A model generated the notes under the pieces. That model did not search any database and was not told the origin of the DNA. It saw only the letters and a list, made by a program, of their open reading frames with translations. The translations under genes were made by a program, and so were the position numbers. 64,000 bases of DNA from SZUA-430 sp964483585 (GTDB lineage Bacteria; Pseudomonadota; Alphaproteobacteria; Micropepsales; Micropepsaceae): contig CAZABH010000003.1 of the NCBI GenBank assembly GCA_964483585.1, positions 62,001 to 126,000 of the forward strand. Reading direction: 5' to 3'. Positions 25,918 through 33,774 of this stretch are shown one piece after another. Every line of letters begins with the position of its first letter. Position 1 is the first letter of the stretch.

Positions 25918-27042
25918 GTGACGGCAATCGCAATCAGCGGGACGGGGCTTTTCACCCCGCCAAACGCCATCAGCAACGAGGAACTGGTCACAGCCTTCAA
26001 CGCCTACGTGAAGAAGTTCAACGCCGCCAACGCCGACGCCATTGCCAATGGCACGGTCCAGGCCCTTGCCGAGTCCAGCGTCGAGTTCATCATCAAGGCC
26101 TCCGGCATCAAGTCCCGCTACGTCATGGACAAGGCGGGCATTCTGGACCCCGACATCATGTGCCCGCGCATCCCGGAGCGCCCGAACGAGCAACTCTCGC
26201 TGCTCGCCGAGATGGGCGTGAACGCAGCGCGCCAGGCGCTGGATCGGGCGGGCCGCACCGCACAGGAAATCGACTGCATTCTGGTTGCCTGCTCGAACCT
26301 GCAGCGCGCCTATCCGGCCATCGCCATCGAGATCCAGAACGCGCTGGGCTGCACCGGCTTCGGCTTCGACATGAACGTCGCGTGCTCCTCGGCAACCTTC
26401 GGCATGCAGGCCGCCGCCGACATGATCCGCGCCGGTAACGCGACGCGGGCCCTGGTCATCAGTCCCGAAGTCTGCTCCGGCCATCTCAATTTTCGCGACC
26501 GCGACAGCCACTTCATCTTCGGCGATGTCGCCACCGCGATCGTGCTTGAACGGGCCGCCGATGTGAAATCATCGCCGGCATGGGAAATCGTCGGCACCCG
26601 CCTGCTGACCCAGTTCTCGAACAACATCCGCAACAATTTCGGCTTCCTGAACCGCGCCGCACCGGAAGGGGCCTCGCGCCCCGACAAGCTCTTCGTCCAG
26701 GAGGGCCGCAAGGTCTTCAAGGAAGTCGTGCCGATGGTAGCAGACCTGATCGTCTCGCATCTGGGCGAAGAGGGGATTGCCCCCGCGAGCCTCTCGCGGC
26801 TGTGGCTCCACCAGGCCAACATCAACATGAACGACTTCATCGCCCGCAAGGTGCTGGGACGCGACCCGAAGCCTGGCGAGGCCCCGGTTATCCTCGACAC
26901 CTATGCCAACACAAGCTCGGCAGGCTCGATCATCGCGTTCCACCAGAACAACGCGGACCTGAAGACCGGCGACCTCGGCGTGATCTGTTCGTTCGGCGCC
27001 GGCTATTCGGCCGGCAGCGTGATCGTGCGTCGCACCCACTAG
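25918..27042 (+). CDS. Beta-ketoacyl-ACP synthase III-like enzyme
   Basis: A 374-residue thiolase-fold condensing enzyme with the KAS III triad: Cys in NVACSSATFGMQ, His in LHQANINMNDFI and Asn in DTYANTSSAGS. It is longer than canonical FabH (about 320) because of an N-terminal helical insert near residues 30-60, so it may be a FabH paralogue with another acyl substrate. It starts with GTG at 25918. The MDR gene follows 33 bases on. Confidence 0.85.
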   Translation: MTAIAISGTGLFTPPNAISNEELVTAFNAYVKKFNAANADAIANGTVQALAESSVEFIIKASGIKSRYVMDKAGILDPDIMCPRIPERPNEQLSLLAEMGVNAARQALDRAGRTAQEIDCILVACSNLQRAYPAIAIEIQNALGCTGFGFDMNVACSSATFGMQAAADMIRAGNATRALVISPEVCSGHLNFRDRDSHFIFGDVATAIVLERAADVKSSPAWEIVGTRLLTQFSNNIRNNFGFLNRAAPEGASRPDKLFVQEGRKVFKEVVPMVADLIVSHLGEEGIAPASLSRLWLHQANINMNDFIARKVLGRDPKPGEAPVILDTYANTSSAGSIIAFHQNNADLKTGDLGVICSFGAGYSAGSVIVRRTH

Positions 27043-27075
27043 CCCCGAGACCCGACAGCGAACGGACCAACCCCG

Positions 27076-28050
27076 ATGCGCCTCATCGAAGCCGCAAATC
27101 TCGACAGCATTGCGTCCTATTCAATCGTGGAACGCGACAAGCCGGTGCCCGGCAAGGGCCAGGCACTCTTGCGCGTCCATGCCTGCGGCGTCGGCTATGT
27201 TGATGCGCTGGTCGCGCTGGGCAAGTACCAGGTCAAGCCAGCGCTGCCGCATACGCCGGGCATGGAGGTCGCAGGAACGATCGAGGCGCTGGGTCCCGGA
27301 ACCGAGGGGCTGGCAATAGGCCAGCGCGTCCTCGCTCAGGCCGTCGGCGGTTTCGCCGAGTACATCCTCGTGGCCCCGGCGCTCATCACGCCGATACCCG
27401 ACACGATGACGTTCCCGCAGGCCGCAGCGTTCCGCATCAACTACCTCACGGCCCTGCACGGATTGCAGGACCGCGCCCGCCTCGCCGCCGGAGAGACCCT
27501 TCTGGTCACCGGCGCGGCCGGTGGCGTCGGGCTCGCGGCGGTACAGGTCGGCAAGCATCTGGGAGCCCGGATCATCGCCTGCGCCAGCACCGAGGAAAAA
27601 CGAGCCTTCGCCCTCGCCCACGGCGCCGACGCAGCCATCGATACCCAAGCCGACAAGTGGCGCGACCGCCTGAAGCCGCTCGCCGGCGGCAAGGGACCGG
27701 ACGTCATCTTCGATCCGGTCTGCGGTCCTCTGTTCGAACCGGCATTCCGCTCGCTAGCTTGGGGCGGTCGTCACATGGTCGTGGGCTTTGCCGGGGGGCC
27801 GATCCCCGCCCTGCCCGCCAACCTGCCCCTGATGAAAGGCGCAGGCCTGCTGGGCGTCGACGTGCGCCAGTTCATGATGTTCGAGTGGGAGCGCGCGAGC
27901 GCGCATCTCGCAACGCTCCTGTCATGGGTCGAACAGGGACACCTCGCGCCTGCGATCGGCAAGGTCTTTGCCTTCGAGGAATTCCGCGAGGCCCTCACCT
28001 ATGCACTCAGCGGCAAGGGCCTCGGCAAGACAATACTGTCAGTCACCTGA
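27076..28050 (+). CDS. Zinc-less MDR oxidoreductase, NADPH:quinone reductase-like
   Basis: A 324-residue medium-chain reductase. It has the GroES-like N-terminal half (HACGVGYVDALVALGKYQVKPALPHTPGMEVAGTI) and the Rossmann loop VTGAAGGVGLAAVQVGKHLGA. No structural zinc cysteines are visible. It probably forms a unit with the KAS III-like gene upstream. Substrate not predictable. Confidence 0.83.
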   Translation: MRLIEAANLDSIASYSIVERDKPVPGKGQALLRVHACGVGYVDALVALGKYQVKPALPHTPGMEVAGTIEALGPGTEGLAIGQRVLAQAVGGFAEYILVAPALITPIPDTMTFPQAAAFRINYLTALHGLQDRARLAAGETLLVTGAAGGVGLAAVQVGKHLGARIIACASTEEKRAFALAHGADAAIDTQADKWRDRLKPLAGGKGPDVIFDPVCGPLFEPAFRSLAWGGRHMVVGFAGGPIPALPANLPLMKGAGLLGVDVRQFMMFEWERASAHLATLLSWVEQGHLAPAIGKVFAFEEFREALTYALSGKGLGKTILSVT

Positions 28051-28060
28051 GCGTCCGGCC

Positions 28061-28426
28061 TCACACCGGCGCAACGCTCGCAACCTTGAACGTGCGCAGC
28101 ACGCCATCATGCTCCGTAACGGAGACATACTCGCCCGCTTTCAGCAGGTGGCGATCAAGCTTGTACAAGGCCTCATCGTCCTCGCGCGAGCCCTTTTCGT
28201 AGTCGAAGTGCCATCCCTGGCCGACATGAACCAGCTGACCGCGCTCCTGCACATTGTGGTGCAGGATACGCTCGACCGTGCAGCGCGTGCGCTGCGCCTT
28301 CCACGTGGCTGCATCCAGATGACCGGACGCGTCGAGTGGCGCGACAAACACATAGCCATGCGACGGATCGCCATTAGGCGCCTCCTTGGACCGCGCCAGT
28401 TCCAGCTTCACACGATAAAGGTTCAT
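28061..28426 (-). CDS. Conserved-looking protein of unknown function
   Basis: A 121-residue soluble, charged protein with no signal peptide or membrane segment. Features are an N-terminal strand MNLYRVKLELARSKEAPNG, ERILHHNVQERGQLVHVGQGWHFDYEKGSREDDEALYKLD in the middle and a beta-like C-terminus. I recognise no family. A GGGAGAG Shine-Dalgarno and close placement after the stress protein (17 bases) suggest co-expression with it. Confidence 0.7.
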   Translation of the reverse strand: MNLYRVKLELARSKEAPNGDPSHGYVFVAPLDASGHLDAATWKAQRTRCTVERILHHNVQERGQLVHVGQGWHFDYEKGSREDDEALYKLDRHLLKAGEYVSVTEHDGVLRTFKVASVAPV

Positions 28427-28443
28427 CGGTCTCTCCCTTGGGT

Positions 28444-29298
28444 TCAGTGTGCCATGAAAACAGGAATGGTGGCCTCCGACAGCACGTGGCGCGTCACGCC
28501 ACCAAGCACCAGTTCGCGCCAGCGGCTATGACCATAGCCGCCCAGCACGACAACGCCCGCACCGGCCCTGCGAGCAACATCCATCAGCACCGCTCCGGTG
28601 GGCTGGCCGCCAGGATTGACACCATGCTCGGTCGCTGAAAGGCCATGCAGGCGCAAATAATCACGCACCCGGTCCATCTCTGCCGTCTCGATACCCCCGC
28701 TGGTAATGCTGACGATCTCGATCGCGGAAGCAGACTTCAGGAGCGGGATTGCAGCCGCAACGGCTCGCGCCGCCGTGGCACTTCCGTCCCAGGCTACGAC
28801 GGCCTTCGAACCATGAACCTTATTGGGACCCTGCGGCACGAGAAGTACAGGGCTGCGGCCATGCATGAGCGTCGTCTCGATCGCCTGGCGAAGAGCTGCA
28901 TGCCCGGATGACCCAGGCAGGGGAAAGACCACGAGATCGGACAGCCGCGCTTCCTCCGAAATCATGACATCCAGTGGACCATCTCTCAGCAGGAAGGATG
29001 CCGACAAACCGGTCGTCCCTACGCTCGCCGCATTGTTCTTCTTGGCAAACTGGTCCAGCGCCCCGCGTGCAGACGCAGCCGACCGCGCCGCAGCCGCCCG
29101 CGCAGAGTCGATGATCTCCTGCAACACCCCCGCAGAGATACCCTCACCCAGATAAGGCAGAACTTCCGCTGCATCCGGACGTACATAGATGCCCGTCACG
29201 TGCGCCTGGGTAGGCACAGCGATCTCAAACGCCGCCGTTAGAACCAGATTGTCGCGCTCTGTGCCATTCAGTGGCACCAGTATCTTGCGGTAAGACAT
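28444..29298 (-). CDS. Tandem universal stress protein
   Basis: A 284-residue protein with two UspA domains (about 1-150 and 158-284). The second domain has the ATP-binding signature VLGGYGHSRWRELVLGG; the first is degenerate at this site. The start is the ATG at 29298. An FNR/FixK-type box at 29359-29372 is placed for class II activation, suggesting low-oxygen control. Confidence 0.9.
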   Translation of the reverse strand: MSYRKILVPLNGTERDNLVLTAAFEIAVPTQAHVTGIYVRPDAAEVLPYLGEGISAGVLQEIIDSARAAAARSAASARGALDQFAKKNNAASVGTTGLSASFLLRDGPLDVMISEEARLSDLVVFPLPGSSGHAALRQAIETTLMHGRSPVLLVPQGPNKVHGSKAVVAWDGSATAARAVAAAIPLLKSASAIEIVSITSGGIETAEMDRVRDYLRLHGLSATEHGVNPGGQPTGAVLMDVARRAGAGVVVLGGYGHSRWRELVLGGVTRHVLSEATIPVFMAH

Positions 29299-29330
29299 GT
29301 TCGTCAGCCCTTTCGCTGCCTCGTGAGGGA

Positions 29331-29372
29331 CTTGTAGGACCAGACCGTCCGCAGCGCCTTGACTTGGATCAA
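29331..29372 (-). promoter_or_regulatory. FNR/FixK-dependent promoter of the universal stress gene
   Basis: Minus strand TTGATCCAAGTCAA (29359-29372) matches the FNR/FixK/Dnr consensus TTGAT-N4-(A/G)TCAA. TACAAG, a fair -10, lies at 29331-29336. That would put the box centre about 41 bases before the start of transcription, the class II activation position. Confidence 0.65.
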
Positions 29373-29413
29373 GCCGTTGCATTCAACACCGCCCAACCGC
29401 TACAGGACTGTCC

Positions 29414-30028
29414 ATGACCAAGACGCTCAAAACACCCCAGACCCGGGCTTGGCAACGCATGCTCTCGGGCCGCCGCCTCGACTTGCTGGACCCCTCCCCA
29501 TTCGACATCGAGATCGAGGACATCGCACACGGCCTGGCGCGCGTCGCGCGCTGGAACGGGCAAACCAACGGCGATCACGCGTTCTCGGTGGCCGAACACT
29601 GCGTTCTTGTCGAGGACTGTCTGGCACAGTTGAAGCCCGGCGCACCTGACCGCTGGCGGCTCGCAGCCCTTCTCCACGACGCACCGGAGTACGTGATCGG
29701 CGATCTGATCAGCCCCTTCAAGGCAGCCGTTGGCATCGACTACAAGGCTCTTGAGAACAGGCTGCAGACCGCCATTCATCTGCGCTTTGGACTGCCAGCA
29801 CAACTGCCAGACGAACTTGGCGTACTGATCAAGCGCGCCGACAGGGCTTCCGCATTTTTCGAGGCAACACAATTGGCAGGTTTTACCACATCAGAAGCTA
29901 CCGAATTCTTCGGCGCGCCGCGCGGACTGCGCCCGGTTAAGCTGGTGCCGCTGTCCGCACGCGACGCGCAGGCAGCGTTTCTGGATCGATTCAGGGACCT
30001 GCTGTCTTCGAGCGACGACAAGCTGTAG
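29414..30028 (+). CDS. HD-domain hydrolase (YfbR-like)
   Basis: A 204-residue HD-superfamily phosphohydrolase. Metal ligands are visible as H in VAEHCVLVE, HD in AALLHDAPEYVIGDLISPFK, and D in LIKRADRASAFFEA. This pattern resembles YfbR-type 5'-nucleotidases, but the substrate is not shown. It is first of a probable three-gene unit with a phosphatase (9 bases on) and nadQ. Confidence 0.8.
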   Translation: MTKTLKTPQTRAWQRMLSGRRLDLLDPSPFDIEIEDIAHGLARVARWNGQTNGDHAFSVAEHCVLVEDCLAQLKPGAPDRWRLAALLHDAPEYVIGDLISPFKAAVGIDYKALENRLQTAIHLRFGLPAQLPDELGVLIKRADRASAFFEATQLAGFTTSEATEFFGAPRGLRPVKLVPLSARDAQAAFLDRFRDLLSSSDDKL

Positions 30029-30037
30029 GAGCCCACT

Positions 30038-30553
30038 GTGCCCGAGATACACGTGTGCCCGAAAAGCCAGGTTACCGCGCTCAGCGAACGCATCCGGCCA
30101 TCCCACCTGATCACGCTTCTCGATCCCGCTGACGAGATGCCGACACCGGGTGGGATTTCGGGGCACAGACACCTGAAGCTGGGTATGCACGACACCGTAC
30201 ATGCGGCACCAGGCAAGACGCCACCCGATGAGATTCATGTGAAGGAACTTCTGCTGTTTGCGAGGGACTGGCACCGCAAGCAACCTCTGCTGGTGCACTG
30301 CTGGGCAGGCATAAGTCGTTCGACAGCCTCCGCCTTCTCCATCGCCTGCATGCTCAGCCCGCCCGGACAGGAAGGTGTCATCGCAGATCGGTTGCGCGCA
30401 CAGGCGCCCCATGCCCAGCCCAACCCGCGCATTGTTGCCTTCGCCGACGCCCTGCTCGGACGCGATGGACGCATGGTCGATGCCATAGACGCGATCGGTC
30501 CCGGGAAGATCGTCTTCGAAGGCGTTCCCTTCGCGCTGCAGCTTCAGGTATGA
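30038..30553 (+). CDS. Tyrosine/dual-specificity-type phosphatase
   Basis: A 171-residue protein with the CX5R phosphatase loop as HCWAGISRS near residue 88-96. The rest fits a compact dual-specificity phosphatase fold; the substrate may be a phosphoprotein or a small molecule. Its stop overlaps the nadQ start (ATGA), so the two are coupled, hinting at a link with NAD metabolism. Confidence 0.8.
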   Translation: MPEIHVCPKSQVTALSERIRPSHLITLLDPADEMPTPGGISGHRHLKLGMHDTVHAAPGKTPPDEIHVKELLLFARDWHRKQPLLVHCWAGISRSTASAFSIACMLSPPGQEGVIADRLRAQAPHAQPNPRIVAFADALLGRDGRMVDAIDAIGPGKIVFEGVPFALQLQV

Positions 30554-31557
30554 CCTCGAGCATGGCCACATCACGATCCAGCGAGGCCGGCAATGTCGTT
30601 GTCATCGGCCTGAACGCCTGCGTCATCACGATGCTGAATGACACGCCATGCGTGCTGGTCGTTCCCCAGCAGCCGTCGCAGAAGGCAGAACTGGTCGAAG
30701 GACTGCCCTTCGGTCCATTCGATCCGCAGCACCACCGAACGCTGGAAATCGGCCTGCGCAGCCTTGTCGAAGAGCAGACGCACATTTCGTTGGGGTATGT
30801 GGAACAGCTTTACACCTTCGGAGACCGCGGCCGGCACGAACTGCTGCGCGGCGAGAAGGCGCGCGTCGTATCCGTGGGCTATCTGGCGCTCACGCGACTG
30901 GGCGAAGAAACGCAGCGTTCGGGACGCTGGCACGGCATCTACGATTTTTTCCCCTGGGAAGACTGGCGTCGCGAGAAGCCTGCACTGATTGACACCATGA
31001 TCCGGCCCTATCTCGAAGCCTGGAGCAGCTTGTCTCATCCCGACCAGAGATGGGAACGCGCCCAAAGATGCTTCGGGCTGGATGGCGGTCACTGGGACGA
31101 GGAGAAGGTACTTGAGCGCTATGAACTGATGTACGAGGCAGGCCTTGTGCTCGAAGCGCGTCGCGACGGTCGTACCCTGCCCGCCTCAGCACCCACGGCA
31201 TCGATCCAGTCACGGTTCGGCAAGTCCATGCAGTTGGACCATCGCCGGATCCTGGCAACCGGCCTTGGCCGCATGCGCGGTAAGCTGAAATACCGTCCCA
31301 TCGTGTTCGAGTTGATGGACGCAACCTTTACGCTGCTCGACCTGCAACGCACCGTCGAGGCAATGTCTGGCATCAGGCTGCACAAGCAGAACTTCAGGCG
31401 CCTCATCGAAACAGGAGGCTTCGTGGAGCGCACCGGCAAACGCACCGCCAAGGCGGGCGGCCGCCCAGCCGAAGAGTTCCGCTTTCGCCGCGAGGTTCTG
31501 CGCGAGCGCCCGACACCCGGCGTTCGCGTGCCAATGCTGCGCACCGCACGCCCCTGA
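30550..31557 (+). CDS. nadQ: NadQ-type transcriptional regulator of NAD synthesis
   Basis: A 335-residue protein with an N-terminal Nudix-like domain (about 15-165) and a C-terminal winged helix (about 235-320; FTLLDLQRTVEAMSGIRLHKQNFRRLIETGGFVE). The Nudix box is degenerate (RTLEIGLRSLVEEQ), fitting a ligand sensor rather than a hydrolase. In alphaproteobacteria NadQ represses nadABC, and nadABC starts 1.2 kb downstream behind two palindromes. The NadQ name is from domain layout and context. Confidence 0.82.
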   Translation: MTSSMATSRSSEAGNVVVIGLNACVITMLNDTPCVLVVPQQPSQKAELVEGLPFGPFDPQHHRTLEIGLRSLVEEQTHISLGYVEQLYTFGDRGRHELLRGEKARVVSVGYLALTRLGEETQRSGRWHGIYDFFPWEDWRREKPALIDTMIRPYLEAWSSLSHPDQRWERAQRCFGLDGGHWDEEKVLERYELMYEAGLVLEARRDGRTLPASAPTASIQSRFGKSMQLDHRRILATGLGRMRGKLKYRPIVFELMDATFTLLDLQRTVEAMSGIRLHKQNFRRLIETGGFVERTGKRTAKAGGRPAEEFRFRREVLRERPTPGVRVPMLRTARP

Positions 31558-31572
31558 CCGGGATACAACGCC

Positions 31573-32538
31573 TCACGCCGCCGGGCAGGTCACAGTCCGC
31601 GAAACACCCACCGTTGCCAACACTGGTGCGTGATCGGACCCCGCCGCAGGCAGAACCTCGCGCTTGAGAAATCGAAGGCCAGGGCCAGCAGCGAAATGAT
31701 CAATCGGGATGCGCATCTGCCGCGGAAGCGAGGCCGGCCAAGTGCCACCCGCTCCAGAAAGCAGGGATAGCTTGCCCGGCGCGACAACCGCCCGCATGGC
31801 CTCGCTCCACGGAGCGGAATTGAAGTCGCCGAGGACCAGTTGCGACGCCTTGCCGCCAGCAAAAAGGGCCGAGACGTCCTGCGCTTGCCTCAGCTGCGAC
31901 ATCGGCTCGGTGAATGGAAATGGCCGCACCAGATGAACCGCGTGCAGGCTCAAGGGGCAAGGCGCAAGCTGCGCACGAAACGACAGCACCGGCGACCGGA
32001 ACCTGTCATCCGTCCGCCTGACACCATCGCCCTCGAGTGCAACGCGCGACAGCACGAGGATATCGCAGGGATCAGTATCCGGACATGCAAGGCGATGCGG
32101 ATAGATGTCACCAAGAACCGAGAGCTTGCGCCTTAAATCGGGCACAGCCTCAAGCAGAACGATGATGTCGGCATCGGAACGTCGCACGGTATCGACCAGG
32201 CGCGCGGCATCTGCATTGCGATACCAGACATTGAACAAGAGCACCTTGAACGTCTGCTGCACGTCTTCGGATGGCCGGGGCGGTGTCGTAAAGCCCGATA
32301 CACTCAGCGACGCGGTAATCGCAATGGCCAACGCCCCTGCCCCCGTCCATGTTCGACCAAGCAGGCCCGCTACGATGGAAAGGCCGCATGCAGCAATGAT
32401 CGAGGGCAACACGAAGTGGGATACGAGGTCCAGGGCCCAATGCACAGACCTCCCCCAGAACGCCAACATTGGCATCGCGCAAAGCGCCAGAGCGCAAATC
32501 AACGTCAAACTGAGCAGTGAATTCAGGAATTTGAGCAT
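31573..32538 (-). CDS. Endonuclease/exonuclease/phosphatase-family membrane protein
   Basis: A 321-residue protein starting MLKFLNSLLSL with two or three N-terminal hydrophobic helices (to about residue 85), then an EEP metallo-hydrolase domain. The domain is recognised by LLFNVWYRNAD, LEAVPDL, VLGDFNSAPWS and the final GSDHAPVLATV. The substrate (nucleic acid, sphingomyelin-like lipid or other) is not predictable. The reading frame stays open upstream to 33024 but overlaps nadA, so I use the ATG at 32538. It sits between nadQ and nadABC on the opposite strand. Confidence 0.82.
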   Translation of the reverse strand: MLKFLNSLLSLTLICALALCAMPMLAFWGRSVHWALDLVSHFVLPSIIAACGLSIVAGLLGRTWTGAGALAIAITASLSVSGFTTPPRPSEDVQQTFKVLLFNVWYRNADAARLVDTVRRSDADIIVLLEAVPDLRRKLSVLGDIYPHRLACPDTDPCDILVLSRVALEGDGVRRTDDRFRSPVLSFRAQLAPCPLSLHAVHLVRPFPFTEPMSQLRQAQDVSALFAGGKASQLVLGDFNSAPWSEAMRAVVAPGKLSLLSGAGGTWPASLPRQMRIPIDHFAAGPGLRFLKREVLPAAGSDHAPVLATVGVSRTVTCPAA

Positions 32539-32626
32539 GACAGGACCCGCATCACGCCGGGATGGAAGCACGTCCGCCCACCACTGCAAAGGGCGCGACG
32601 ACAGGAGCGCTGGATATTCAAGCTGC

Positions 32627-32655
32627 TTGACAGCTCTTATGCTCAGCCTTAGCAT
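32627..32655 (+). promoter_or_regulatory. nadABC promoter with overlapping operator
   Basis: TTGACA (32627-32632), a 17-base spacer and TAGCAT (32650-32655) form a good sigma-70 promoter. ATGCTCA-GCC-TTAGCAT (32639-32655), a one-mismatch copy of the palindrome at 32701-32717, covers the spacer and -10, so binding would block RNA polymerase. Confidence 0.72.
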
Positions 32656-32700
32656 TATCTCGTCGGCGTTATTGCAACGCCATTTTTTGATACCATATAT

Positions 32701-32717
32701 ATGCTCACAATGAGCAT
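32701..32717 (+). promoter_or_regulatory. Perfect NadQ-type operator in the nadA leader
   Basis: ATGCTCA-CAA-TGAGCAT is a perfect inverted repeat with a 3-base spacer, 13 bases upstream of the nadA start codon. With the imperfect copy 62 bases upstream it makes a two-operator promoter, consistent with repression by the neighbouring NadQ. Confidence 0.75.
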
Positions 32718-32730
32718 TAAAGAGGCGGCG

Positions 32731-33774
32731 ATGGCTGAAACAACCACCCCAGACCTGACCTACACTCCGGAAGTCGCCGAGGCGACCCGCCACCTCTTCG
32801 CCAAGGTCGCCAACGTCATCCCGGAAATCGAGTGGCCCCATTTTGCCCCCGTGATCGCCGAAATTAACCGGCTGAAGAGGGAGCGCGGCGCTGTCATCCT
32901 CGCCCACAACTATCAGACACCAGAGATCTTCCACTGCGTCGCTGACTTTGTCGGCGACTCCCTTCAGCTCGCCCGTGAAGCCGCGAGGACTGACGCACGC
33001 ATCATCATCCAGGCCGGCGTGCACTTCATGGCCGAGACCTCCAAGATCCTCTCGCCCGAAAAGATGGTGCTCATGCCGGACATGCAGGCGGGATGTTCGC
33101 TTGCAGCCTCGATCACTGGCGCTGATGTTCGACTGCTGCGCCAGAAATATCCGGGCCTGCCAGTTGTGACCTATGTCAACACCTCAGCCGAAGTGAAGGC
33201 CGAGAGTGACATCTGCTGCACGTCGTCCAACGCCGTCGCGGTTGTCGAAGCCATCGCTGCCGAAAAGGGTGTCGACACGGTCATAATGATCCCGGACCAA
33301 TACCTCGCCCAGAATGTCGCCAACCAGACAACCATCAAGGTGATCTCATGGGCAGGACAATGCGAAGTCCATGAACGTTTTACAGCCGAGGACATCCGAA
33401 GGTTCCGGGCTGACAACCCCGGCGCCATCATTTTGGCCCATCCGGAATGCCCGGCAGACGTGGTCGCCGAATGTGACTTCGCTGGCTCGACTTCCGCCAT
33501 GATTGACTACGTGGTGACGAAGCGACCGCCAAAAGTGGTCCTTCTGACCGAATGCTCGATGGCCGACAACATTGCTGCCGAGAACAGGGACATCGAGTTC
33601 CTGCGCCCCTGCAATCTCTGCCCGCATATGAAGCGCATCACGCTGGGCAAAATCCTGCATTCCTTGCAGACCTTGACCACGGAAGTGAAGCTTGACACCG
33701 ACACTGCCGCGCGCGCCCGCAATGCCGTAGAGCGGATGCTTGCAGTTGGCAAGCCCGCCAAGGCTGTACACTGA
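32731..33774 (+). CDS. nadA: Quinolinate synthase
   Basis: 4Fe-4S enzyme condensing iminoaspartate with dihydroxyacetone phosphate to quinolinate. The 347-residue protein has GAVILAHNYQTPEIF, the three cluster Cys in QAGCSLAAS, DICCTSSN and CNLCPHMK, and HPECPADV. The start is the ATG at 32731, which has AGAGG at the right distance; the in-frame ATGs at 32701 and 32710 fall inside the operator. Confidence 0.97.
   Translation: MAETTTPDLTYTPEVAEATRHLFAKVANVIPEIEWPHFAPVIAEINRLKRERGAVILAHNYQTPEIFHCVADFVGDSLQLAREAARTDARIIIQAGVHFMAETSKILSPEKMVLMPDMQAGCSLAASITGADVRLLRQKYPGLPVVTYVNTSAEVKAESDICCTSSNAVAVVEAIAAEKGVDTVIMIPDQYLAQNVANQTTIKVISWAGQCEVHERFTAEDIRRFRADNPGAIILAHPECPADVVAECDFAGSTSAMIDYVVTKRPPKVVLLTECSMADNIAAENRDIEFLRPCNLCPHMKRITLGKILHSLQTLTTEVKLDTDTAARARNAVERMLAVGKPAKAVH

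Noticed and set aside
32701..32730. Earlier nadA start codons at 32701 and 32710
   Set aside because: They are part of the operator palindrome and lack a Shine-Dalgarno; AGAGG precedes the ATG at 32731.
32539..33024. N-terminal extension of the EEP phosphatase frame into nadA
   Set aside because: The extension is antisense to nadA and the nad promoter; the ATG at 32538 opens with membrane helices fitting the family.
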